A stretch of 6,616 bases of DNA from Ruminococcaceae bacterium UBA5579 (lineage in GTDB: Bacteria; Bacillota; Clostridia; Oscillospirales; Ruminococcaceae), in assembly GCA_002425305.1 (NCBI GenBank), contig DILZ01000048.1, positions 1-6,616 on the forward strand, written 5' to 3'. Numbering within the stretch: position 1 is the stretch's first letter; every line of letters begins with the position of its first letter. Below are positions 1-5,225 of the stretch, one piece after another. The notes under the pieces are model-generated. The model had not been told where the DNA came from. It ran no database searches and saw only the letters and a list, made by a program, of their open reading frames with translations. A program made the translations under genes and the position numbers.

Positions 1-1
1 C

Positions 2-181
2 GTTTACGGACTTTCGGTCAACGTGGATAACGCGCAGTTCGCGCCGACATCGGGAGATATTCCGCAGTTCTCCGCGACCTCGTATATAACCTTGGAAGTG
101 CCGCTGTCGTTCTGCGGAGATGTGCTGCCGCCGATGAAAATACAGCTCTGCGTGAAGTCCAAATACACACCGAAATTCTGA
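2..181 (+). CDS. 3' end of an upstream gene, possibly TadE/DUF4320-like (partial)
   Basis: An open frame runs in from the window edge and ends at TGA 179-181, giving the last 59 residues of a protein that starts outside. The visible part alternates polar and hydrophobic residues (LSVNVDN, ATSYITLEVPLSFCGD) as in a beta-rich C-terminal domain. It ends in KSKYTPKF and has no transmembrane segment. Position directly upstream of a DUF6550-like gene in a conjugative-element operon, together with the 'beta domain ending in a basic, aromatic tail' pattern, recalls the TadE/DUF4320 pseudopilin-like proteins often found there. That family call is a guess from context. That this is a real coding end is better supported: it continues the direction and codon style of the downstream genes, and the antisense frame over it has no ribosome binding site or neighbours. 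Confidence 0.55.
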   Translation, partial: VYGLSVNVDNAQFAPTSGDIPQFSATSYITLEVPLSFCGDVLPPMKIQLCVKSKYTPKF

Positions 182-241
182 TGAATATCCACAGGAAAAA
201 GAAATTGTTTTGTTGTTTGTGTAGATTTTTCCGAAAACCGC

Positions 242-270
242 TGGATTTAATCTGTGCGGTGTGGTAAAAT
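242..270 (+). promoter_or_regulatory. candidate promoter with extended -10
   Basis: The only sizeable gap (182-313) contains TGGTAAAAT at 262-270. This is an extended -10 (TGn then TAAAAT at 265-270, one mismatch from TATAAT). Seventeen bases upstream is a poor -35 (TGGATT, 242-247), which is usual when the -10 is extended. Transcription would start near 277, leaving a leader of about 37 nt before the ATG at 314. It would drive the DUF6550-like gene and perhaps the downstream operon. Nothing else convincing is seen in the gap. Confidence 0.42.
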
Positions 271-313
271 GCAGATAACAGCAAAGCACCGACATGAAAG
301 GACAGGTGATATT

Positions 314-922
314 ATGACAATGAAAACAAAAAGAGGTCTGGCGGTAGGCGGCGGAACAGTACTGTGTGCGGCACTCGCGATACTTATAGCGACACGGTTC
401 GCGCCCGAACCCGAAGTGACGGTTCCCAACACTTCCGATACAAACTCCTCGACTCAGATAAGCGTAGAGATATCCACTGCAAAGCGTGAGGAAACCAAGC
501 CGATTGAGATAGAAAAGCCTACGGGAAACATAACGGTCGCGCCCGACAACGGTGTATCGGATAACGCTCCCGCCGAAAGCGATCCCGAAAAGGAAAGAGA
601 GAACTTCATCGATAACGGCGGCATCGAGATCGAGCAGAACTTCCCCGAACCCGAAAAGGATAACGAGCCGCCAGCTCCCCCGCAAATCGAGGACGAAGAA
701 ATGCTCACAAATCCCGATAAAGAGCCGACCTACAAACCCGAACAGATTGAGGTCAAGCCGCAGACGGAAACTCCTTCGGGTACTCCCAAGCACGGCGACA
801 AAAAGGACGGCATGATCTACATCAACGGCTTCGGCTGGATAAAGGATGAGGGCGGCGGAGGAATCGGATATACCGACACCGAAATGTATCAGAACGGCAA
901 CAAAATAGGCTACTTCGGATAA
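314..922 (+). CDS. DUF6550-like membrane-anchored Pro/Glu-rich protein
   Basis: A 202-aa protein of unknown biochemical function, found in conjugative elements of Clostridia. The frame stays open upstream to a GTG at 254. I chose ATG 314 because GAAAGGA (296-302) and AGGTGAT (304-310) precede it and it gives a clean N-terminus: basic residues 4-7, then one hydrophobic segment (about 8-27), i.e. a signal anchor with most of the protein outside. Residues about 29-155 are low-complexity, rich in Pro, Glu, Asp, Thr and Asn, as expected for an extended wall-spanning stalk. The C-terminus is the recognisable conserved part: DGMIYINGFGWIKDEGGGG (165-183) and EMYQNGNKIGYFG (190-202). This layout matches what I recall as DUF6550. 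It is the first gene after the candidate promoter and is followed by a terminator hairpin. A role as a cell-envelope part of the mating apparatus is inferred from context only. Confidence 0.8.
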   Translation: MTMKTKRGLAVGGGTVLCAALAILIATRFAPEPEVTVPNTSDTNSSTQISVEISTAKREETKPIEIEKPTGNITVAPDNGVSDNAPAESDPEKERENFIDNGGIEIEQNFPEPEKDNEPPAPPQIEDEEMLTNPDKEPTYKPEQIEVKPQTETPSGTPKHGDKKDGMIYINGFGWIKDEGGGGIGYTDTEMYQNGNKIGYFG

Positions 923-930
923 ACCAACAA

Positions 931-965
931 AAGCGTCGAGTGATAAGCTCGGCGCTTATTTTTTT
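931..965 (+). terminator. intrinsic terminator after the DUF6550-like gene
   Basis: AAGCGTCGAG (931-940) pairs with CTCGGCGCTT (948-957) over 10 positions, one a G-U wobble, around a 7-nt loop. It is followed by A and seven T (959-965). The hairpin starts 8 nt after the stop codon. The T-tract abuts the ribosome binding site of the next gene (966-973), so the terminator also sits in that gene's leader. Either the next gene depends on read-through, or this is a regulated attenuator. Confidence 0.8.
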
Positions 966-973
966 GGAGGTGA
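966..973 (+). promoter_or_regulatory. perfect Shine-Dalgarno placing an ACG start
   Basis: GGAGGTGA is a full eight-base match to the 16S 3' end. In the downstream frame the codon at optimal spacing (5 nt) is ACG at 979-981. No ATG, GTG or TTG lies at a usable distance: TTG 964 and GTG 970 overlap the site, and ATG 1003 is 29 nt away. It therefore points to ACG as the initiation codon. Confidence 0.7.
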
Positions 974-978
974 TTTTT

Positions 979-2679
979 ACGAAAATAAAGCGTTTTATCG
1001 CCATGCTTATGCTGGCGATTATTTGTTTTAATACCGTGGCTTTTGCGGAGGGCGATCCCAACATCGATAACGGCGGCGGTGGGCTGAAGGACGGCAGCTC
1101 GTCAAACTTCTGGAACCCCGGCAATGACGGAGTTCGTGTCACGGTGGTCGATTCCGAAACGGGTACCGTAAAATCCGCGTCAATCGATTACACAAATAAA
1201 AATGTTTCGGATATTGCTCTTCACTTCGGAAAGGTAAGTAAAGCGGAGTATGTGGGTGGAACGGCAATTTCCGCGACTACTTCCCCTTACACTTTTATCA
1301 ATCCCACAGAACCGCTTCCGACCATTATCAGCGACGGCACCGGAGCGAGTATTGAAGCAATACGCAGCTATTTTACAGATGAACAGGTGGTAAAGCGTAT
1401 CGCCGAGCATACGGGAATTGAGTTTGACGACCTCACGAACGGCGATTACAAATTAATGCTCGAGCCGATCATGTACATCACCTACAACGGCGTAAGAACG
1501 GCGATGACGGCTACCGAGGCAGCTCTGTACAATATGCAGACGGGTGGCGATCTGATCTATAAATTCGGTCCGCTGTCGCATAAGAATCTGCCGCTGGCGA
1601 TGTTCCTTGAAAAGGATGACCTCGGATATTCCGCATGGATGGGAGCTACCGACGCAAAAGCCACCGACAGCGATATTATCCAATATCTTGGCGTGGGTAT
1701 CGTTTCTTTCAAAGAAAAAGAGGAAGAAGTCGAAGTTACCGCAAGCGACTATGAATACCGCGTAGACACGGATGTATATACGAGCATTACCGTAACAGGC
1801 GGCGAGCATACTCCCGATAACCCAGTCACGGTGCGGTTTTACATTAAGAACAAGGTGTATACCGTGAGCAATATCGTGTATCCCGACGGCGGATCGCAGC
1901 TTGTATGGTGCAAATGGCATACGCCTAACACCGAGCAGATCGTCAACATCAAGGTTACCGTAACGGGCGGCGCGTCCGCAAGCAAAGCAAATATAACTGC
2001 GAGCATTGTTGACCTCAATAAAAACCCTCCGCCCGACCCGACAGCAGATGACCGCAACGATGGATTCCATGCAGTGTCTGTTCCCAATAAGGCACAGCGC
2101 ACTTCTGCCTCGTGGAGTGTTTGGAGAGCAAGGTGGATTCCGAATTGGGTTTGGCATTCTAATTGGTATTGGGTCGGCTCCGATGAGGACGGACATTGGG
2201 TCGATTACGGTTATTGGGTCGACGAGGGCGAATGGGAGTTCTACACAAATTCCTATTCCGTATCAATGAACGCGAATATGCGTATCACTTGCGATGAAAA
2301 GAACCCCACAGCGAACGGCAGAACAATGAAGTCGGGGTATGGAATCAACGAGCAGGTGACCGCTTCGATCAGCGGAAATGGAGAATATACCACCCTCCAA
2401 AACGCAGTCACCTATTTCCCCGAATTTTATTACCAAACCTATTGGCGCTTGCTGGAGAGAACGTCGGGCAGCACGCTCGAATTCCGAAAGAACAAATACA
2501 GCACCTACAATAACCGCACTCATTTCACGCCCGTGTGGTATCCCGATGGATCGTATACGGTTTATACATGGGCAATCGACTGCTGGACTCCCGCGGGAAT
2601 GCTTTCCGCAAATCTGACCGACAGTCTTACCATTAAAGGCAACGTATTCGACGATTGGCACATCGCCCCGTCGCACTGA
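979..2679 (+). CDS. large secreted protein with Trp-rich segment, conjugative-element family of unknown function
   Basis: About 566 aa. The frame is open from 940, but the only well-spaced ribosome binding site (966-973) points to ACG 979. That start yields a textbook signal peptide: basic KIKR (2-5), hydrophobic core 6-20, cleavage after AFA (21-23). Starting at ATG 1003 would lose the basic region. The mature protein has no further membrane segment or LPXTG motif. Visible parts: a Gly/Ser/Asn-rich linker (24-50); a domain to about 245 with VRVTVVDSETG and HKNLPLAMFLE; a beta-rich region (about 250-345) with two Thr/Val-rich TVTGG stretches; a proline break (PPPDP, 350-354); a Trp-rich stretch (379-419, ten Trp); and a C-terminal domain with HFTPVWYPDGSYTVYTW and ending NVFDDWHIAPSH. 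I recognise the N- and C-terminal parts as recurring in Clostridia conjugative elements without an agreed function. A surface role in mating contact or cell-wall binding is inference. Confidence 0.75.
   Translation, partial: TKIKRFIAMLMLAIICFNTVAFAEGDPNIDNGGGGLKDGSSSNFWNPGNDGVRVTVVDSETGTVKSASIDYTNKNVSDIALHFGKVSKAEYVGGTAISATTSPYTFINPTEPLPTIISDGTGASIEAIRSYFTDEQVVKRIAEHTGIEFDDLTNGDYKLMLEPIMYITYNGVRTAMTATEAALYNMQTGGDLIYKFGPLSHKNLPLAMFLEKDDLGYSAWMGATDAKATDSDIIQYLGVGIVSFKEKEEEVEVTASDYEYRVDTDVYTSITVTGGEHTPDNPVTVRFYIKNKVYTVSNIVYPDGGSQLVWCKWHTPNTEQIVNIKVTVTGGASASKANITASIVDLNKNPPPDPTADDRNDGFHAVSVPNKAQRTSASWSVWRARWIPNWVWHSNWYWVGSDEDGHWVDYGYWVDEGEWEFYTNSYSVSMNANMRITCDEKNPTANGRTMKSGYGINEQVTASISGNGEYTTLQNAVTYFPEFYYQTYWRLLERTSGSTLEFRKNKYSTYNNRTHFTPVWYPDGSYTVYTWAIDCWTPAGMLSANLTDSLTIKGNVFDDWHIAPSH
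2168..2222 (+). repeat. short in-frame repeats coding (Y/H)WV(D/G)
   Basis: ATTGGGTCG occurs three times, at 2168, 2195 and 2213, with spacings of 27 and 18 nt, both whole codons. The copies encode YWVG, HWVD and YWVD inside the Trp-rich part of the large secreted protein. Near-identity at the DNA level suggests recent expansion of a small aromatic repeat and a site open to slippage or recombination. Confidence 0.6.
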
Positions 2680-2696
2680 GAAAGGAAATGATAATT

Positions 2697-3035
2697 ATGA
2701 AAAAGAAAATGATTAGAATTATTAGCGTGGCAATGATTATGATTGTTGCAATGACCGCCATGTCCGTCTGCGCCTTTGCCGACGGCGATGTTGCGGGAGC
2801 TATCGAGGGTACATGGAAGTCCGCTTCGGGACAGATCAAAACCGTTGTGAATAACGTGGTGTTCCCCATTATAGACTTGATCCTCGCGGTATTTTTCTTT
2901 GCTAAATTGGGTCTCGCGTACTTTGATTATCGCAAATCGGGGCATTTCGAGTGGGCGGCTCCCGCGATACTTTTTGCGTGTCTCGTATTCACGCTGACTG
3001 CACCGATGTATGTATGGACGATCATAAATATCTGA
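2697..3035 (+). CDS. DUF3852-like small membrane protein, VirB2-pilin-like topology
   Basis: 112 aa. The open frame reaches back to TTG 2655 inside the previous gene. AAAGGA (2681-2686) lies 10 nt before ATG 2697 and only 1 nt before ATG 2688, so 2697 is chosen. It starts with a strong signal peptide (MKKKMIRI, hydrophobic to about 24, cleavage after CAFA at residue 28). The mature part of about 84 residues has a short amphipathic stretch (GDVAGAIEGTWKSASGQIK), a first hydrophobic segment around VVFPIIDLILAVFFFAKLG, a basic loop with DYRKSGHFEW, and a second hydrophobic segment (APAILFACLVFTLTAP). The sequence matches what I recall as DUF3852. Signal peptide plus two hydrophobic segments in a protein of this size is the layout of VirB2/TrbC pilins, and it lies just upstream of VirB6-, VirB3- and VirB4-like genes. 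A pilin or channel-subunit role is inference; the family call is firmer. Confidence 0.8.
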   Translation: MKKKMIRIISVAMIMIVAMTAMSVCAFADGDVAGAIEGTWKSASGQIKTVVNNVVFPIIDLILAVFFFAKLGLAYFDYRKSGHFEWAAPAILFACLVFTLTAPMYVWTIINI

Positions 3036-3049
3036 TTCACCTCAACTGC

Positions 3050-3077
3050 GGCAGCGCTCGGACAGTCGGGCGCTGCC
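3050..3077 (+). other. long intergenic hairpin without T-tract
   Basis: GGCAGCGC (3050-3057) pairs perfectly with GCGCTGCC (3070-3077). The intervening bases continue the stem (T-G, C-G, G-C, G-T) to a 4-nt loop, giving about 12 pairs. The following bases (TATACTTTG) lack the T run of an intrinsic terminator. It lies between the DUF3852-like stop (3035) and the next ribosome binding site (about 3087-3094). It could stabilise or mark processing of the upstream mRNA, or be a pausing site. Confidence 0.6.
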
Positions 3078-3099
3078 TATACTTTGAAAGGAAAGCAAA

Positions 3100-3489
3100 A
3101 TGACATTTTTTGAAAACGAACTCAAGAAAATGTTCGGGAACAATTCCGCATTGACGGATATCCGATACGTCGGTAACGCGCTTGTGGGGCGGCTCACCGA
3201 AGATACCATCGCAAAAATTACGTTCGCCCACAGCATCCAACACGGGCATTATCCGTCACTCCTTATTACGGTAATAAATCCGAAAAGCGGCGAGGTGGAT
3301 AGACAAACGCTGAATTTCAGCGATGTTTTTGGGCAGCCTAAAGGCGTTTATGTTTGCGATAACGACAGAGAGGTCTTTTGGCACGGATTAAAGCCCGGCA
3401 GCCGAGAATACAAAGCAATAAATTGTGCCGCCGAGCAGTACCTCGAAATGTTTCTCGAACCCGTTCAGGATATGGGTATGAGTATGTAA
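3100..3489 (+). CDS. conserved conjugative-element protein of unknown function, 129 aa
   Basis: ATG 3100 is preceded at 7 nt by AAAGGA (3087-3092), so the start is secure; the stop is TAA 3487-3489. The protein is soluble-looking, with no signal peptide or membrane segment. It begins MTFFENELKKMFG, a helical opening I associate with a small family in Clostridia conjugative elements. The centre alternates as beta strands (ALVGRLTEDTIAKITFAH, SLLITVINPKSG, DRQTLNFSDVFG), and a helical end includes AAEQYLEMFLE. No catalytic motif or nucleotide-binding site is visible. It lies between the DUF3852-like and TrbL-like genes and so is probably co-expressed with the channel. It might be a cytosolic accessory or regulatory factor. 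I cannot name a function. Confidence 0.75.
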   Translation: MTFFENELKKMFGNNSALTDIRYVGNALVGRLTEDTIAKITFAHSIQHGHYPSLLITVINPKSGEVDRQTLNFSDVFGQPKGVYVCDNDREVFWHGLKPGSREYKAINCAAEQYLEMFLEPVQDMGMSM

Positions 3490-3507
3490 ACCGACCTAAA
3501 ACGCATT

Positions 3508-3515
3508 GGAGGTGA
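3508..3515 (+). promoter_or_regulatory. perfect Shine-Dalgarno placing an ATA start
   Basis: GGAGGTGA again matches the 16S 3' end over eight bases. The in-frame codon after a 5-nt spacer is ATA 3521-3523. TTG 3506 and GTG 3512 overlap the site itself, and TTG 3530 is 14 nt away. ATA, a rare start, fits best and has the same geometry as the ACG start at 979. Confidence 0.6.
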
Positions 3516-3520
3516 ACGAA

Positions 3521-4381
3521 ATATTTTTATTGGACGTAGGTGCGGATTTCGTAACCAAAATATTTGATTACTTTTCCGACCTGATATATCAGAAAATTAT
3601 CGCGCTGCTCGGCGATTTTTTCAGTGCTATGAACGCGACCAGCTATGACCTTTTCGGAATGCCCTGGGTCAAACAGATCGTGCAGCTCTTTCAGAACCTC
3701 GGCTGGGCGTTATTTGTTGTCGGAATTATCGTTGCCCTATTCGATTTCGCCATAGAATCACAGAACGGGCGCGGCGATCCGAAAGCACTCGCGCTGAATA
3801 TTATCAAGGGATTTTTCGCGGTTAATCTGTTCTGCACAGTTCCCGTGCAGCTTTATGGCTTTACGGTTTCCTTGCAAAGCAGTATGTCAAGCGACATGAC
3901 GGGCTTAATAAGTCCGGAAGGCAGCGGAACGCTGCTGAATGCCTGTCTTGACGTGATCAACGGATTTTTATTCGGGCCTCTGCTCGGTATTCTGATCGCT
4001 ATTATGATGGGATACGCGGTCATCAAGGTGTTCTTCGCGAGCATCAAGCGCGGCGGCATTCTGCTGATACAAATCGCTATCGGTTCAATGTATATGTTCT
4101 CTGTTCCGAGAGGCTACACGGACGGCTTCGTAATGTGGATCAAGCAGGTTATAGCAACGTGTCTGACCGCCTTTTTGCAGTCGACAATGCTCGTTTGCGG
4201 CTTGATCCTGTTTAAGGATCACTGGCTGCTCGGCTTGGGTATAATGCTTGCGGCGGGCGAAATCCCGAGAATAGCGGGAATGTTTGGACTGGAAACATCG
4301 GTACGCCCGAATATAAACGGCGTTATCAATACGGCGCAATCGGCGGTTCATCTTACAAAAATGATCGCGCATAAACCTTGA
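3521..4381 (+). CDS. TrbL/VirB6-like conjugal transfer membrane protein
   Basis: About 286 aa from ATA 3521 (291 aa if begun at TTG 3506). It belongs to the TrbL/VirB6 group, the polytopic inner-membrane protein through which DNA is thought to pass in type IV secretion. The N-terminus (FLLDVGADFVTKIFDYFSD) is amphipathic. About six hydrophobic segments follow: roughly residues 60-79, 91-114, 147-172, 178-196, 210-231 and 235-256. Stretches typical of the Clostridia family are GYAVIKVFFASIKRGGILL, SMYMFSVPRGY, CLTAFLQSTMLV and AAGEIPRIAGMFGL. The Arg/Lys-rich ASIKRGG lies between two segments as a cytoplasmic loop. The length agrees with family members I remember. The stop (4379-4381) is followed at once by the ribosome binding site of the VirB3-like gene, so the two are co-translated. 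The family call is firm; the exact start is not. Confidence 0.9.
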   Translation: MFLLDVGADFVTKIFDYFSDLIYQKIIALLGDFFSAMNATSYDLFGMPWVKQIVQLFQNLGWALFVVGIIVALFDFAIESQNGRGDPKALALNIIKGFFAVNLFCTVPVQLYGFTVSLQSSMSSDMTGLISPEGSGTLLNACLDVINGFLFGPLLGILIAIMMGYAVIKVFFASIKRGGILLIQIAIGSMYMFSVPRGYTDGFVMWIKQVIATCLTAFLQSTMLVCGLILFKDHWLLGLGIMLAAGEIPRIAGMFGLETSVRPNINGVINTAQSAVHLTKMIAHKP

Positions 4382-4392
4382 AAGGAGTATTT

Positions 4393-4653
4393 ATGTACAT
4401 TTATCCCGACAACCTCAAGGCAGCGCCAATGCTGGCTTTATGGCGGCTGAAGGATCTCGCCGTGATCGGTATCGGCGCGCTTATCTCCGTGTTCGCGCTT
4501 GCACAGATAGGATTTTCGATTCCGCTGATCGCAACGCTCGTATATGCGTTTTTGGCGATCCGGCACGACGATATCAGCATTCTTGATTTCATCAAATATG
4601 CTGTGAGATATTTTTTTATTGAACAGCAGGAATATAGGTGGAGGTTAAATTGA
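4393..4653 (+). CDS. VirB3/PrgI-like small conjugation membrane protein
   Basis: 86 aa. ATG 4393 has AAAGGAG (4381-4387) 5 nt upstream. The frame also offers TTG 4378 overlapping the previous stop, but with no binding site. The protein has a short polar start (MYIYPDNLKAAPMLALWRLKD), two closely spaced hydrophobic segments (about residues 22-41 and 43-58), then a cytoplasmic tail (DDISILDFIKYAVRYFF) rich in aromatic and basic residues, ending EYRWRLN. Small size, two adjacent segments near the N-terminus and position just before the VirB4 region match VirB3/PrgI proteins, which dock the VirB4 ATPase to the membrane. Its last codons carry the ribosome binding site of the next gene, and the two overlap by 4 nt. 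Confidence 0.8.
   Translation: MYIYPDNLKAAPMLALWRLKDLAVIGIGALISVFALAQIGFSIPLIATLVYAFLAIRHDDISILDFIKYAVRYFFIEQQEYRWRLN
4637..4644 (+). promoter_or_regulatory. Shine-Dalgarno placing a TTG start (191-aa gene)
   Basis: GGTGGAGG lies inside the end of the VirB3-like gene. Five nucleotides after it is TTG 4650, whose last two bases form the TGA stop of that gene (TTGA). The alternative GTG 4638 is part of the site itself and so is unlikely. Confidence 0.65.
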
Positions 4654-5225
4654 AAAACAAAAAACAACAGCAAAACCAAAGCACAAAACAGTTGCTCGGC
4701 ATTGAGGGCATAACCGAATATTCATTAAAGACCGCCACAAATGAGGCGGTCTTTTTCAGTGTCAAGCCGAGCAACATTTCGGTGATGTCCGAGGTGAGTT
4801 TGTCGGCGAAGATATACTCTCTGATGAGCGTTCTGAAAGGCTTGACGGAGATCGAGATACTCTGTGTGAACTCGCGCGAGAGCTTTGAGGGAAACAAAAA
4901 TCACTTGAAAGCTCTCGCAAAGAAAGAGGAAAATCCGGCGGTGCGAAAGCTGCTTGAGCAGGATATGCGGCACCTCGATCACATTCAGGCAATGACCGCA
5001 ACAGCGAGAGAATTCTTACTTATAGTGCGGCTTCGCGGGCTTAAGGACAAGGAGATTTTTTCCTACTTGAACCGCATTGAAAAGACACTTAATGAGAACG
5101 GATTTTCCGCTCGAAGATATGACGGCGAGGACATTAAAACGCTCCTCGCCGTTTATTTTGAACAGAATGTCACGACTGAAAAATTCGATGACACAGATGG
5201 AGAAAGGTGGGTTTTAAATGGCTGA
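4650..5225 (+). CDS. stand-alone VirB4 N-terminal-domain-like protein, 191 aa
   Basis: Starts at TTG 4650 in a TTGA stop-start overlap with the VirB3-like gene. The first 14 residues are Lys/Gln/Asn-rich and probably disordered. Then LGIEGITEYSLKTATNEAVFF, a beta-rich entry, and VKPSNISVMSEVSLSAKIYSL follow. The pattern 'phi-x-V-x-P-x-N-phi-S-phi-(M/L)-S' is like the N-terminal part of VirB4/TraC-type ATPases. The middle is charged and helical (about residues 70-110, ESFEGNKNHLKALAKKEEN). REFLLIVRLRG is a strand, and SYLNRIEKTLNENGF a helix, before KTLLAVYFEQN. No Walker motifs are present, so it is not an ATPase itself. I recognise it as a recurrent gene just ahead of VirB4 in Clostridia elements. 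A role as VirB4 partner or docking piece is inference. Two terminator-like hairpins lie inside the gene (4727-4756, 5122-5159). Its end overlaps the next start by 8 nt. Confidence 0.75.
   Translation: MKNKKQQQNQSTKQLLGIEGITEYSLKTATNEAVFFSVKPSNISVMSEVSLSAKIYSLMSVLKGLTEIEILCVNSRESFEGNKNHLKALAKKEENPAVRKLLEQDMRHLDHIQAMTATAREFLLIVRLRGLKDKEIFSYLNRIEKTLNENGFSARRYDGEDIKTLLAVYFEQNVTTEKFDDTDGERWVLNG
4727..4756 (+). terminator. terminator-like hairpin inside the 191-aa gene
   Basis: AAAGACCGCC (4727-4736) and GGCGGTCTTT (4745-4754) are perfect 10-base complements around an 8-nt loop. The run of five T (4752-4756) and a preceding A-rich side complete a classic intrinsic terminator. It falls at codons 26-36 of an apparently intact gene, about 75 nt after its start. 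Whether it stops polymerase in vivo is unknown: translating ribosomes could mask it. Confidence 0.6.
5122..5159 (+). terminator. second terminator-like hairpin inside the 191-aa gene
   Basis: ACGGCGAGGA (5122-5131) and TCCTCGCCGT (5143-5152) are perfect 10-base complements around an 11-nt loop, followed by TTATTTT (5153-5159). The T-tract is broken by one A, so termination would be weaker than at 4727-4756. It lies about 65 nt before the start of the 346-aa gene. Confidence 0.5.

Noticed and set aside
194..232. Inverted repeat GGAAAAA / TTTTTCC as a terminator of the upstream gene
   Set aside because: The arms are almost all A/T with a 25-nt loop and no following T run, so the fold would be weak.
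254..313. GTG 254 as the start of the DUF6550-like gene (20 extra residues)
   Set aside because: It lies upstream of the likely transcription start, has no ribosome binding site, and the extra residues spoil the signal anchor. ATG 314 is well served.
940..978. GTG 940 start for the large secreted protein
   Set aside because: It lies within the terminator stem and adds residues ahead of an otherwise perfect signal peptide.
1453..2196. 247-aa open frame on the minus strand
   Set aside because: It is antisense to the well-supported secreted protein, has a His/Arg/Cys-rich composition typical of a shadow frame, and no ribosome binding site or domain.
2562..2945. 127-aa minus-strand frame across the junction of two genes
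   Set aside because: It is low-complexity (His/Asn runs) from the reverse of Ile/Met codons and conflicts with two convincing plus-strand genes.
3506..3508. TTG 3506 as start of the TrbL-like gene
   Set aside because: It overlaps the Shine-Dalgarno and has none of its own upstream. It is kept as the main alternative because ATA starts are rare.
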